From Acidimicrobiaceae bacterium (GTDB lineage Bacteria > Actinomycetota > Acidimicrobiia > Acidimicrobiales > Aldehydirespiratoraceae), in contig JAPOYA010000017.1 of assembly GCA_026706815.1 (NCBI GenBank), forward strand, positions 98,114-162,113: a stretch of 64,000 nt of DNA, in the 5' to 3' direction. Position 1 is the stretch's first letter. Each line of letters starts with the position of its first letter. Below are positions 1-9,047 of this stretch, in pieces. Both the position numbers and the translations under genes were made by a program. A model generated the notes under the pieces. The model was not told where the DNA came from, ran no database searches, and was given only the letters and a program-made list of their open reading frames with translations.

Positions 1-101
<101 letters not shown>

Positions 102-161
102 AAATTGCCGCGCTGAGAGCAGACCGCGTGTGGTCGTGATTTAGTTGAGAGGAATATCTCC

Positions 162-1892
162 ATGAGCCTTGTTTCGTTCTCCGGCGTCAAGGATTATGTA
201 TCGCCGCGTCGGCATCTTGGCGGCATCTTGGCGGTGTTGGCAGCTGTGGCGGCGGTGCTGGCGCCGACAGGAGGTGCTGGTGCGCAGCAGCCCCCTTCAT
301 ATTCGGTGAGCCTGTCGAAGTCGTCGGTGGTCGAGGGCGATTCGGGCCATCAAAATGTGACGGTTAGGTTCGCAGCCACTCCGCCCCGACTTTCTGGGAG
401 TTATTCATTCAACATCTGTTTTGGGGGCACGGCCGCGTATGGCACGGACTACACGGTCAGAAGCGGAACGGGCACCACTGAAATTAACTTGAATGAGATG
501 GGCTGTTTCTCGAGATCGATCCCGTCTTCAGTGCCCTTTTTTATTTTGGTGAGGGTGTTCGGCGACACGGTTGAGGAGTCCAATGAGAGTGTGGTGGTGA
601 CGCTCACTTCGGGCGGCGAAGGGATTGTGGGGACGGGCACAGCGATGTTGACGATCACCGACGATGATGCCCAACCGCTGGCGCCGGCGCCGTTGGTGGA
701 CGTGTCCTACGGGCATATGCATGGCACAACCGAGGTCGCCCATGAGTTTTGGCATAGCCACAGTGACGGTCACACCCACCACGACAACGGTGCCTCAGCG
801 CACGGTGGTGGGCTGCACAAGCATGTGGCCACAACGATAAGGTCGCGGGTGCTGGAGCCGGTGCGGGGTGCTTCTGGAGGTCATTCATACATGGTGACTG
901 TGCAGCAGCAGCCTGCTGTGGGGCAGATACTGACGGTGGGTTTCGGTGTGGAGCATGCGAATGTGGCGGGCAGCGTGTCGGTGTCTCCGAAGCGGCTTGA
1001 GATCACGCGGGCCAACTGGCAGCAGTCCCACACGATCACGGTTACAGCGTCGGCCGATGCTGAGCCGGGCGACTATTTCGTGGTGCGGCATTGGTTCAGC
1101 CGCGGCTTCGCCGATCCCTACATCGCCGCCTATGAGCGGTTCGGGCTGTTGTGGGCGAGCATTCCGCGTTTTGATGTGACCGGCAGGGTGTCTGACGCTC
1201 CGGTCGTCCAGGGTGCCCCTCCGGTGTTGCCGTCGGTGAGCGTGTCCGGCGCGGTGTCGGGCGAGGAGGGCACCCCGGCTGTTTTCACGCTGACCGCGTC
1301 GCCTCAGCCGACAGCGCCGCTGGCGGTGACCCTACATCTTGCTCAGGACGGTGATTATGCGGCTGCGGGTGTGGTGGGACAGCGCACGGTGGTGATTCCG
1401 GTGGCGGGCACCGCGAGGGTGTCGGTGGCCACCGTCGATGACGACGCGGACGAGCCGGACGGGTCGGTGACGCTAGCCGTGCGCGCCGGGCTCGGCTACA
1501 CCCTCGGCACGCCCGCCTCGGTCAGCGCCCCCGTGCTTGACAACGACGACCCGCCTGCCGTTGACGATGAGGCCCCAAGCGTCCAACAGCAACAACAGCA
1601 GCCCGGTGCCCAGGACGATGCTGAGCCAGGGGAACCCGAAGCTGAGGAGGAAGCAGGGCCGCAGTGCGACTCAGACCCTGAGCTTCTCGCTACCGTCGAG
1701 GGCAAGATCGTCCGCCACAGCATCATCACCGGCCGAGCCGATCTCGTGATCGAGTTCACCGCCGTGCGTGATGCCATGGCCGGCGACGGGCCGCTCTCAG
1801 CAGCCCGTGGCTTTGCCGACCGGCGAGACGGCGCCAACGCTCTGTGGAGCCAGATCGCCGCTCATCTGCGCGACAACTGCCGCAGCAGCTGA
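162..1892 (+). CDS. Secreted Calx-beta domain protein with His-rich segment
   Basis: The 576-residue product starts with a signal peptide (hydrophobic core about residues 20-40, cleavage probably near GAGA-QQ). Residues ~45-170 form a Calx-beta-like repeat, with an EGDSG motif near the start and a GTAMLTITDDDA end typical of these Ca-binding beta domains. Residues ~185-225 are extremely His-rich (HSHSDGHTHHDNG), suggesting metal binding. A second Calx-beta-like unit follows (about 350-460, ending VSAPVLDNDDPP), then a Gln-rich and acidic linker. Role is probably extracellular adhesion or metal capture; this is inference. An SD-like GAGAGGAA lies ~12 bases upstream of the ATG. It is convergent with the next gene. 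Confidence 0.8.
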   Translation: MSLVSFSGVKDYVSPRRHLGGILAVLAAVAAVLAPTGGAGAQQPPSYSVSLSKSSVVEGDSGHQNVTVRFAATPPRLSGSYSFNICFGGTAAYGTDYTVRSGTGTTEINLNEMGCFSRSIPSSVPFFILVRVFGDTVEESNESVVVTLTSGGEGIVGTGTAMLTITDDDAQPLAPAPLVDVSYGHMHGTTEVAHEFWHSHSDGHTHHDNGASAHGGGLHKHVATTIRSRVLEPVRGASGGHSYMVTVQQQPAVGQILTVGFGVEHANVAGSVSVSPKRLEITRANWQQSHTITVTASADAEPGDYFVVRHWFSRGFADPYIAAYERFGLLWASIPRFDVTGRVSDAPVVQGAPPVLPSVSVSGAVSGEEGTPAVFTLTASPQPTAPLAVTLHLAQDGDYAAAGVVGQRTVVIPVAGTARVSVATVDDDADEPDGSVTLAVRAGLGYTLGTPASVSAPVLDNDDPPAVDDEAPSVQQQQQQPGAQDDAEPGEPEAEEEAGPQCDSDPELLATVEGKIVRHSIITGRADLVIEFTAVRDAMAGDGPLSAARGFADRRDGANALWSQIAAHLRDNCRSS

Positions 1893-1902
1893 AACCCCAC
1901 AA

Positions 1903-1948
1903 GCTTGGCGCTCCAGCCGGGGAGAACATCCGAGGCGTGACGCCAAGC
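1903..1948. terminator. Inverted repeat between convergent genes
   Basis: Eight-base arms GCTTGGCG (1903-1910) and CGCCAAGC (1941-1948) are perfectly complementary across a 30-base loop. They lie between the stop of the Calx-beta gene and the stop of the convergent ATPase gene. There is no T-run, so a termination role is only suggested by position. Confidence 0.3.
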
Positions 1949-1964
1949 CGGGATCGACGGACGT

Positions 1965-3119
1965 TTACAGCAGATCGTCGTGCCAGAGGTGCTGGACGAA
2001 GTCCTCTGCGCCGATGATGTTGATGCCGTCGCTGGTGCGCCGCGGGCGAGACTCGAGGGACACGATGATCTTGCGGTCGAGGTCGGGATGCTCTTGGGCG
2101 ATGGCGCGAAGGCCGGTGAGGTGTCGGCCGGTGATCTTGGCTGAGGCTTTCGCCTCGATAGCCAATCGCATGTTGCCGATGACGAAATCGACTTCAATGC
2201 CGCTGGGGAGCCGCCAGTAGGTGAGTCGGTCGTCGAGTTCGCGGTATGCGATGTACGCACAGAGTTCGTGGTGGACCCAGTTCTCGAAGGCCTTGCCGTA
2301 TGCGTCTGAGCCGCGCAGCAGATCACCGCGACGAGCCAACCGGTTCACAACGCCCACGTCTGCGAAGTAGAATTTCGGTGCGCCGGCCAGCCGCCTCTTT
2401 ATTCGTTGCTGCCAGCGCGGCAGCCAGCGTCCGAGCAGCGTGTCTTCGAGGATGTCGAAGTGCGCCCTGGCAGTCGGTGCCGACACGCCGCAGTCGCGGG
2501 CGATGTTGCTGAAGTTGACCGGCTCGCAGTCGCTGAGAGCTGCAGCGTCGAGAAACTCTGAGAAGGCGGGTAGGTTCCGCACTAGGCCCTCGGCGGCGAT
2601 TTCCTCGCGCAGGTAGTTGGCGATGTACGCGTCTTGCAAGCGGCGCGGTCGACTCGATTCGTACATTCGCGGCAGGTATCCGTGGTTGAGCAGCCGGTCG
2701 AGGTCGAACTCGTCCCCGAGTTCTGTGGAGACTAGGCCCAGCAGCTCGTAGCGCAAAGCCCGTCCGCCGAGCAGGTTGGCCGCGCCGCGCCGTACCTTGC
2801 GCGCGCTCGAGCCGCACAGGGCAAAGCTCAGGCCGCGGTTCTCGATCAGCCAGTGTACCTCGTCGAGCATGGCCGGGACTTTCTGTATCTCGTCGATGAC
2901 TACATGGCGTGACGGGCCCGCGCCGGTCGCCTCGATTTCTTGACGGAGCATCTCTGGGCGTGTCGCATACCTGCGGAACTCGTCAGTTTTAAGCAGGTCG
3001 ACCCATGTAGCGTCGGGGTAGCGCTGCCGCAGCAAGGTGCTCTTGCCTGCTTGCCGTGGTCCCCACAAGAAGAACGTCTCTGTTCCCGGTTCAGGCAGCG
3101 ACAGTTCTCGTTGAAACAT
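1965..3119 (-). CDS. AAA ATPase, AAA_14 + DUF4143 family
   Basis: 384 residues. The N-terminus has a Walker A motif (GPRQAGKST, about residues 21-29). A Walker B-like segment follows (HVVIDEIQKVP, about 73-83), then the sensor-type segment FALCGSSARKV. The C-terminal half is the DUF4143 domain with a winged-helix part (DCGVSAPTARAHFDIL) and a restriction-endonuclease-like fold with GIEVDFVIG and EAKAS, matching the D...ExK layout. This family is widespread and sporadic, with no settled function; a link to mobile elements or conflict systems is often suspected. A partial paralogue lies at 27508-27774. The start sits just next to an AT-rich palindrome. Confidence 0.9.
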   Translation of the reverse strand: MFQRELSLPEPGTETFFLWGPRQAGKSTLLRQRYPDATWVDLLKTDEFRRYATRPEMLRQEIEATGAGPSRHVVIDEIQKVPAMLDEVHWLIENRGLSFALCGSSARKVRRGAANLLGGRALRYELLGLVSTELGDEFDLDRLLNHGYLPRMYESSRPRRLQDAYIANYLREEIAAEGLVRNLPAFSEFLDAAALSDCEPVNFSNIARDCGVSAPTARAHFDILEDTLLGRWLPRWQQRIKRRLAGAPKFYFADVGVVNRLARRGDLLRGSDAYGKAFENWVHHELCAYIAYRELDDRLTYWRLPSGIEVDFVIGNMRLAIEAKASAKITGRHLTGLRAIAQEHPDLDRKIIVSLESRPRRTSDGINIIGAEDFVQHLWHDDLL

Positions 3120-3122
3120 ATA

Positions 3123-3148
3123 CTTTAGATTATCATGCTAATTTAAAG
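3123..3148 (-). promoter_or_regulatory. AT-rich palindrome / promoter of the ATPase gene
   Basis: Arms CTTTAGATTA (3123-3132) and TAATTTAAAG (3139-3148) match at 9 of 10 positions around a 6-base spacer, in unusually AT-rich sequence. On the minus strand the same stretch holds a -10-like GATAAT (3135-3130). That would place transcription start only a few bases before the ATG at 3119, implying a leaderless mRNA and possible autoregulation through the palindrome. The motif reading is mine; no binding protein is known. Confidence 0.45.
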
Positions 3149-3227
3149 ATCAAAAGCCCAATGCTGAGTGCATCGCTCCGCTTGCGGTTGTCTCGGCACC
3201 TTTCCTAGTGACTTCTGAGGGAGCTGA

Positions 3228-4046
3228 ATGCCCCGAGCGCCTACTCTTGGGCATGTGCAGCACGGGATCTTTGTGGCGCCGTTCGGCCCGTTCGCGGACC
3301 CTCACCGATTGATGGACCTCGGGCGGGCGGTGGAGGAATCCGGCTGGGACGGACTCTTCGTCTGGGACCATGTGCTGCGTCCCGAGAGCAACGAGATCAT
3401 CGACACTTGGGTCGCTTTAGCAGCCTTGGCCACGGCCACACAGAAAGTCCGCCTTGGTCCGATGGTTGTGCCGGTACCGCGCCGTCGTCTGATGAAGCTG
3501 GTGAGGGAAGTGCTGACGCTCGACCTGCTCAGCGAGGGGAGGTTGACGCTCGGAGTCGGTTCTGGCACCGACACCGGAGGCGAGCTGGCCCGCTTCGACG
3601 AAGTGATCGACCCTCGGATCCGAGGCCGGCGGCTCGACGAGGGCTTGCGAATCGTGGCGCGGCTGCTGGAGGGGGAGTTCGTGGTCCATTTCGGTGAGCA
3701 CTACATCGTGGACGGTGTTTCGGCAGAGCCCCTGACGGTCCAGCGTCCCCGCCCGCCGATCTGGTGCGCGGCACGCGGCTCGGCAATGAAACCTGTGCGA
3801 CGGGCAGCCCGCTACGAGGGGATGTTCCCGATCGAAGTGGACCACGACAGCTTCTGTCGGGCCCTCGACGAGGTGGCTGCAGTGCGAGGCGACCTCAACG
3901 GGTTCGACGTTTGCCTGCGCACCGAATTCGACGGCACCCCTCCACCGTTCGCCCACTGGGGAGCGACGTGGCTGCTGCGGTCGTTCCCCGCTGTGAGCGA
4001 CCCGGTCACCGTGTTCGCCGCAGTTGTCCGCGGTCCGCCGCGCTGA
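3228..4046 (+). CDS. LLM-class (luciferase-like) flavin/F420 oxidoreductase
   Basis: 272 residues with the luciferase-like monooxygenase TIM-barrel pattern. Visible are HGIFVAPFGPFADPHRLMDLGRAVEESGWDGLFVWDH at the N-terminus (read in parts), WVALAALATATQKVRLGPMV, and the LSEGRLTLGVGSG stretch that forms the flavin/F420 phosphate region. Actinobacterial members of this size usually use F420 or FMN; the substrate cannot be read. It stands alone, upstream of the carboxylase gene. The N-terminal MPRAPTLG may be a short extension if translation starts later. Confidence 0.88.
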   Translation: MPRAPTLGHVQHGIFVAPFGPFADPHRLMDLGRAVEESGWDGLFVWDHVLRPESNEIIDTWVALAALATATQKVRLGPMVVPVPRRRLMKLVREVLTLDLLSEGRLTLGVGSGTDTGGELARFDEVIDPRIRGRRLDEGLRIVARLLEGEFVVHFGEHYIVDGVSAEPLTVQRPRPPIWCAARGSAMKPVRRAARYEGMFPIEVDHDSFCRALDEVAAVRGDLNGFDVCLRTEFDGTPPPFAHWGATWLLRSFPAVSDPVTVFAAVVRGPPR

Positions 4047-4089
4047 GCCGGAACAGGGCACGGCTGCTTCGGGCGGGTAGATTGCGGCT

Positions 4090-5646
4090 GTGGTTGACCA
4101 GTCAATGAAGGCCAAACTCGACGATCTTCGCGAACGCAAGGATCAGGCTGTGCATGCGGGCTCGGAGCGATCGGTGTCGCGCCAGCACGAAAAAGGCAAG
4201 ATGCTTGCCCGCGAGCGCATCGACTACCTGCTCGACGAGGACTCGTTCAACGAGCTCGACATGCTGGCCCGTCACCGCGCGCACGAAGCCGGACTCGCCG
4301 AACGTCCCTACACCGATGGGGTCATCACCGGCTGGGGAACCGTCGACGGGCGCAAGGTCTTCGTGTTCTCTCAGGACTTCACTGTCATGGGCGGAGCGCT
4401 GGGCGAGGTGTTCGCGGAGAAACTCCACAAGGTCATGGATCTTGCCCTGGCCACGGGGGCGCCGATGATCGGGCTCAATGACGGCGCCGGCGCCCGCATC
4501 CAGGAAGGTGTTGTGTCGCTCGACGGCTACGGCGGCATCTTCTTCCGCAACGTCCAGTCCTCAGGGGTCATCCCGCAGATCTCGGTGATCCTCGGCCCCT
4601 GCGCGGGCGGCGCGGTCTACAGCCCGGCCATGACCGACTTCATCTTCATGGTGCGCGAGAAGTCGCACATGTTCATCACCGGACCCGATGTGGTCAAGAC
4701 CGTCACCGGTGAGGAGGTCACGCTTGAAGAACTCGGTGGAGCGGGCAGTCACAGCAGCAAATCCGGAGTGGCCACGTTCGTCGCCGAGTCCGAAGAGCAG
4801 GTGCTCGACGAGGTCAAGGACCTCCTGAGTTTCCTGCCGTCGAACAACCTCGACCAGACGCCCCGAGTCGAACCCAGCGACGACTCGGATCGCCTCTGTC
4901 CCGAACTTGACGAGATCCTGCCGGACAGCCCCAACGTGCCCTACGACATGAAACAGGTCATTGCTGCGGTTGTCGATGACGGCGACTTCATGGAGTACCA
5001 CGCCAGTTGGGGACGCAGCATCACCTGCGGTTTCGCTCGAGTCGACGGCCGGGCCATCGGAGTCGTCGGCAACCAGCCGATGATGTTGGCCGGTGTGCTC
5101 GACATCGACTCGTCAGAGAAGGCCGCCCGCTTCGTGCGCACCTGCGATGCTTTCAACATCCCGCTGTTGACCTTCGTCGACGTGCCCGGTTTCCTCCCCG
5201 GGGTCGACCAGGAGTACGGGGGCATCATCCGCCACGGAGCGAAGCTCCTGTACGCCTACTGCGAAGCGACTGTGCCGCGCATCCAGGTCATCACCCGCAA
5301 GGCCTACGGCGGGGCGTACGTGGTTATGGACTCCAAGTCTGTGGGGTCCGACTTGGCGTTCGCCTGGCCCACCGCCGAACTCGCCGTTATGGGACCGCAG
5401 GGAGCGGTGGAGATACTCCATCGACGCGAACTGGCCGACGCTGCCGATGCAGCTTCTCGGCGAACCGAGTTGATCGACGACTACACCGAACGCTTGGCGA
5501 ATCCCTATGTGGCCGCCGAACGCGGCTACATAGACGATGTGATCGAGCCGTCGCAGACCCGCCAGAAGGTGGTGGCCGGGTTCCAACTGCTCGAATCGAA
5601 GCGTGAGGAGTTGCCGGAGCGCAAGCACGGCAACGTGCCCCTTTAG
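4090..5646 (+). CDS. pccB: Acyl-CoA (propionyl-CoA) carboxylase beta subunit
   Basis: 518 residues, the full length of the carboxyltransferase family (AccD/PccB). It carries the N-terminal acyl-CoA site (GAPMIGLNDGAGARIQEGV, GPCAGGAVYSPAMTDF) and the C-terminal carboxybiotin site (FVDVPGFLPGVDQEYGGI, KAYGGAYVVM). It transfers CO2 from carboxybiotin to propionyl- or acetyl-CoA to give methylmalonyl- or malonyl-CoA. The start is GTG at 4090, with ATG at 4105 as an alternative. A small epsilon-like gene follows 2 bases after the stop. The biotin-carrying alpha subunit is not in the window. Confidence 0.95.
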   Translation: MVDQSMKAKLDDLRERKDQAVHAGSERSVSRQHEKGKMLARERIDYLLDEDSFNELDMLARHRAHEAGLAERPYTDGVITGWGTVDGRKVFVFSQDFTVMGGALGEVFAEKLHKVMDLALATGAPMIGLNDGAGARIQEGVVSLDGYGGIFFRNVQSSGVIPQISVILGPCAGGAVYSPAMTDFIFMVREKSHMFITGPDVVKTVTGEEVTLEELGGAGSHSSKSGVATFVAESEEQVLDEVKDLLSFLPSNNLDQTPRVEPSDDSDRLCPELDEILPDSPNVPYDMKQVIAAVVDDGDFMEYHASWGRSITCGFARVDGRAIGVVGNQPMMLAGVLDIDSSEKAARFVRTCDAFNIPLLTFVDVPGFLPGVDQEYGGIIRHGAKLLYAYCEATVPRIQVITRKAYGGAYVVMDSKSVGSDLAFAWPTAELAVMGPQGAVEILHRRELADAADAASRRTELIDDYTERLANPYVAAERGYIDDVIEPSQTRQKVVAGFQLLESKREELPERKHGNVPL

Positions 5647-5648
5647 CG

Positions 5649-5825
5649 ATGGCTGCTATCGAGTTCTCACCTACGCCCTCGGAAGAGGAAGCCGCGGCCA
5701 TTTTGGCGGCATACGAGCTCTTGTGGCCTCAGACGAGCGAAGCTGTTACGCCCGATGGGGTGTCTCGCTGGCGCTTCGCGGGTCGCAACTGGTCTCCCCG
5801 CCCCGGCTACGGCGGCTGGGCCTGA
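5649..5825 (+). CDS. Small acyl-CoA carboxylase epsilon-like subunit
   Basis: A 58-residue reading frame starts 2 bases after the carboxylase beta stop. It has an acidic Ala-rich helix (SEEEAAAILAAYELLW) followed by a Trp-rich tail (SRWRFAGRNWSPRPGYGGW). This layout, position and size match the AccE/PccE epsilon subunits of actinobacterial acyl-CoA carboxylases, which bind and activate the beta core. Sequence conservation in this family is low, so the call rests mostly on context plus the helix and the aromatic tail. It is too short for many gene callers. Confidence 0.7.
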   Translation: MAAIEFSPTPSEEEAAAILAAYELLWPQTSEAVTPDGVSRWRFAGRNWSPRPGYGGWA

Positions 5826-5827
5826 GT

Positions 5828-7948
5828 TCAGTCGTTTTCCAACAACTCGACTAAAGCTGGACCCAGTACTTCGGCCGCGAAAATCTCGGAGCGGTCGAAG
5901 TCGAGATGAACTCCGTCGGTTCGGCCGTAGCGCCCGTGGTGCTCCGAGGCGTCCAACTCGGTAGCGGTGTCGATTACGGCGACCCCAGGGCCTGCTGCGC
6001 CTGCCGCCGTGGACCGCAACTCAGCCGCCAGAGCAAGAACAAGCGAGTTGTAGGCTTCAGCTCGCCTTGGGTCGTGGTCAATACCCACCTCGTGGTACGA
6101 GAGCAGGCGGGGCGCAGTCGCAAAGACAACCTGAGCGTCAACAGCCCAAGCCTTGGACGCCAACTGCCGGTAGGAGTCCTCGATATCGGCGGCGAAGTCC
6201 TGATCGAGGATAGAAGCCCAAGAGCCGTCGCTCCGCTGGTGCTCGTACTGCGGGATGACATGGTCCACTACCAGCACCAGTTTCGTTCCCGGCTCTATGA
6301 AATCGTCGCGACAGGGCTCGTCATGGATCCACCATTCGATCGGGTCGTCAGCTTCTGGATCGATGCGCCGCGCCCGCCAAGGCCGTTCCGCGCTGATCAG
6401 CGGTGAACAGCCGACACGGGTGTGGTCCACCACAGCCATGGCCCGGTTGGAATCGGCCCAGGTGCGCAATCCGTCCGCAAGGTGCAACCCCGAGGAATCA
6501 CCGATCACCGTGACGATCGGCGCCGCGGTCGCCGGGTGGCTGGTTGTGGTGGTGGTAACGGGGGATTCACTCGTGGCTGACTCGGTAGTCGTCGACTCGG
6601 TGGCTTGTGGCGAATAAGGTGACGAAGGGGTTGGTGCGGCGTTGTCGGTCGGGGACCCTGCGGACGCATCGGCCGTTTCTGTGCCGGAAACCTCTGGGTC
6701 TTGTAGAGCCTCTGGGTCTTGCAGAGCCCAGGCCGGTAGTTCATCGGCTTCCGAGACACGCTCGCCGATGGCCCGCGCCGGATTGGAAAGGACCGCCATG
6801 GCCAAAGCGATCAACGCCACCGCCACAACCGCAGCGCCGAGCAGCACCAAGGCTTGTTGCCCGCTGCCGAGTCGCACCGGCATCTCGACCAGCCGAAATG
6901 ACGCCTCTGCCGCGATCAGCGTGACCGCGACAACCGTGACCGGGTTCCAGTCGGTCAGCTCTATCAAAGGCCAGTGAAACAGATAGATCGCATACGAGCG
7001 CGTGCCCAACCAGCGCAACACACCGACAGCCATGATCCGTGACAAGATCCCGTCTCTCACCGCGGCGGCAACCAGAACCGCCCAGCACAACGCCATCAGT
7101 TGCGGACCACCTCTGAAGACGAGGCTGTCTTGAGGATCCAACCTGGCCAACGCCAGAACCGTCACGCCGGCAACCACAGCGAGGATCGCACCTCCGGCAA
7201 TCAGCGTCGCGCGCCCCGGTCGGCCCGGATCCGGGCCCGGCTCCGGGTTCATCAGCCGCGCAACAAAGCCGAAGCGTGCCGCGGCGAGCGCAAGGCCTGC
7301 CCCCGCAGCGATCTCCAACGCCCGCACAGGCGTCGCCACGTAGGCATCTGCTGATCCCCACCACAGAACCACGCCGACCATCCCGGCTACCGCCATCGCC
7401 CATACGACCAGGGCGGCGCGGCGCGTCAACGCAACCGCGGCAGGAAAGAGCAGATAGAACTGCTCCTCAATAGCCAACGACCAGAAATGCGCCAACGGCT
7501 CAGGCCGGGACTCGAAGATCGCGGCATAACCGGCAGTGTCTAGCGCGGTGCGCCAGTTGAACACGTTCAAGACCGCCGTCAACGCATCTAAACCTACTTC
7601 TCGCAACGCTTGGTCGTCCAAAGTCGCGGTCAACAACAACACCGAAGCGACGGTCAGCAAAGCAGCCGGCATCAGCCGCCGAACCCGCCTTGCCATGAAC
7701 CGGCCAAGGCGCAAGCTCCCTGTCGCCGACACCTCCGTGTCGATCAGGCCAACCACCAGATAACCCGACAGCGTGAAGAACAGACCGACACCGAGCCATC
7801 CCCCCGGCACCGCATCAGGCCACAGGTGAAACAACACCACCCAGGCCACGGCCAAACCCCTTAACCCGTCCAAGCCAAGATGACGGCGCGCCCCCGCGCC
7901 AGAACTTACCTCAGAACCGTCGGCCCGCAGATCAGAGGCCGAACGCAT
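5828..7948 (-). CDS. Acyltransferase-3 / SGNH-hydrolase fusion (OafA type)
   Basis: 706 residues. Residues ~20-400 are a polytopic acyltransferase-3 domain: LDGLRGLAVAWVVLFHLWP at the start with the catalytic His, VGLFFTLSGYLV, and SLAIEEQFYLLFP. A Ser/Thr-rich linker (~430-480) leads to a C-terminal extracytoplasmic SGNH domain with VIGDSSGLHLADGL as block I and DGVHLDF as the Asp-His block. These enzymes O-acetylate surface glycans or peptidoglycan: the membrane part passes the acyl group across and the SGNH part transfers it. It belongs with the glycan genes further on and overlaps none of its neighbours. Confidence 0.9.
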   Translation of the reverse strand: MRSASDLRADGSEVSSGAGARRHLGLDGLRGLAVAWVVLFHLWPDAVPGGWLGVGLFFTLSGYLVVGLIDTEVSATGSLRLGRFMARRVRRLMPAALLTVASVLLLTATLDDQALREVGLDALTAVLNVFNWRTALDTAGYAAIFESRPEPLAHFWSLAIEEQFYLLFPAAVALTRRAALVVWAMAVAGMVGVVLWWGSADAYVATPVRALEIAAGAGLALAAARFGFVARLMNPEPGPDPGRPGRATLIAGGAILAVVAGVTVLALARLDPQDSLVFRGGPQLMALCWAVLVAAAVRDGILSRIMAVGVLRWLGTRSYAIYLFHWPLIELTDWNPVTVVAVTLIAAEASFRLVEMPVRLGSGQQALVLLGAAVVAVALIALAMAVLSNPARAIGERVSEADELPAWALQDPEALQDPEVSGTETADASAGSPTDNAAPTPSSPYSPQATESTTTESATSESPVTTTTTSHPATAAPIVTVIGDSSGLHLADGLRTWADSNRAMAVVDHTRVGCSPLISAERPWRARRIDPEADDPIEWWIHDEPCRDDFIEPGTKLVLVVDHVIPQYEHQRSDGSWASILDQDFAADIEDSYRQLASKAWAVDAQVVFATAPRLLSYHEVGIDHDPRRAEAYNSLVLALAAELRSTAAGAAGPGVAVIDTATELDASEHHGRYGRTDGVHLDFDRSEIFAAEVLGPALVELLEND

Positions 7949-7986
7949 CCAACTCAGGTTCGGCCATTGCAGACTGCTCGGTCCGC

Positions 7987-8934
7987 TCAGTCCGCCGAGA
8001 GGATTTGAGCGCGCAGCTCAGCGAGCCAGACGTCCGATTCTCCGGTGACGACACGGTTGCTCTCCTGTTCCTCGGTGGTTCCGTAGGTCGATGGGTAGGA
8101 ACCGAGAAACTTCACATCGTGCCTTTGCTGGTGGAGGCTGCGAAGCGCGTCGCCTACGACTTCGTTGGCAATGTGGCCCTCACAGTCGATCAGGAAGCAA
8201 TAATCTCCGAGCGCGTTGCGGGTCGGGCGGCTGACCAGCTTGGTGAGGTTGATGCGGCGCGCTGCGAACTCCTGAAGGATGCTGATCAGCGAACCGGGTT
8301 GATCAGCGCGTTGGAAGACCACGATCGACGTCTTGTCGTGGCCGGTCGGTGCGCTGATGCCCTGGTTGGTGACTAGCACGAAGCGAGTTTGATTGTCCGG
8401 ATGGTCCTCGATGTTGGGCACGAGCGTTTCGAGCTCGTAGACCTCAGCGGCGCGCGGCGGGGCGATCGCGGCCGTGTCCCGCCGCTGGGACTCTGCAAGC
8501 TCGCGGGCGGCGTCCGCGGTGGAGTTCGTTGCTTCGACGCTCGCCCACGGCAGTTCGTCGACGAGGTACCGGCGGCATTGCGCATAGGCCATGGGGAACG
8601 AGCGCACATGTTTGATCTCTTCAAGGCGCACTCCCGGCTGCACCAGCAGGTTGAGGTTGATGTTGATCACCACCTCGCGCTGGATCAGCAGTTCGGCATC
8701 GAAGGCAAGCGTGTCGATGGTGGCGTTGACCGACCCCTCGATCATGTTCTCGATGGCCGCGAACCCGTAGTCGATCCCCCCTGTTTCGACTGCCTTCAAC
8801 ACTTCGACTATGGAGCCGAATCGCACATGGGCCATCTCCACGAGATCGGGCTGGGTGTGGAGCGCCTGTTCGGTGAAGGTCCCGCGCGGTCCGAGGTAGC
8901 AGACTGTCGGCTTGTCCAACGGTGATTCGCTCAC
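7987..8934 (-). CDS. pheA: Prephenate dehydratase
   Basis: About 315 residues. The catalytic domain opens with VCYLGPRGTFTEQAL and includes YGFAAIENMIEGSVNATIDTL (read in parts). The ACT regulatory domain begins near TSIVVFQRADQPGSLISILQEF and has the Phe-binding style sequence NLTKLVSRPTR. It converts prephenate to phenylpyruvate in phenylalanine synthesis, normally under Phe feedback. I chose GTG at 8934; a TTG three codons upstream (8943) is also possible. It is a single gene, divergent from the next membrane protein. Confidence 0.93.
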   Translation of the reverse strand: MSESPLDKPTVCYLGPRGTFTEQALHTQPDLVEMAHVRFGSIVEVLKAVETGGIDYGFAAIENMIEGSVNATIDTLAFDAELLIQREVVININLNLLVQPGVRLEEIKHVRSFPMAYAQCRRYLVDELPWASVEATNSTADAARELAESQRRDTAAIAPPRAAEVYELETLVPNIEDHPDNQTRFVLVTNQGISAPTGHDKTSIVVFQRADQPGSLISILQEFAARRINLTKLVSRPTRNALGDYCFLIDCEGHIANEVVGDALRSLHQQRHDVKFLGSYPSTYGTTEEQESNRVVTGESDVWLAELRAQILSAD

Positions 8935-9047
8935 GGCCTTCAAGGATAGGACGACACGAGCGTCAGACCTATCGACCCCCGCGGCTCCCTGTTGTGGTCG
9001 GTGTTGACGTGGTACCGGTGCTGACCCCCGCGGCTACCGTTGTGGCC

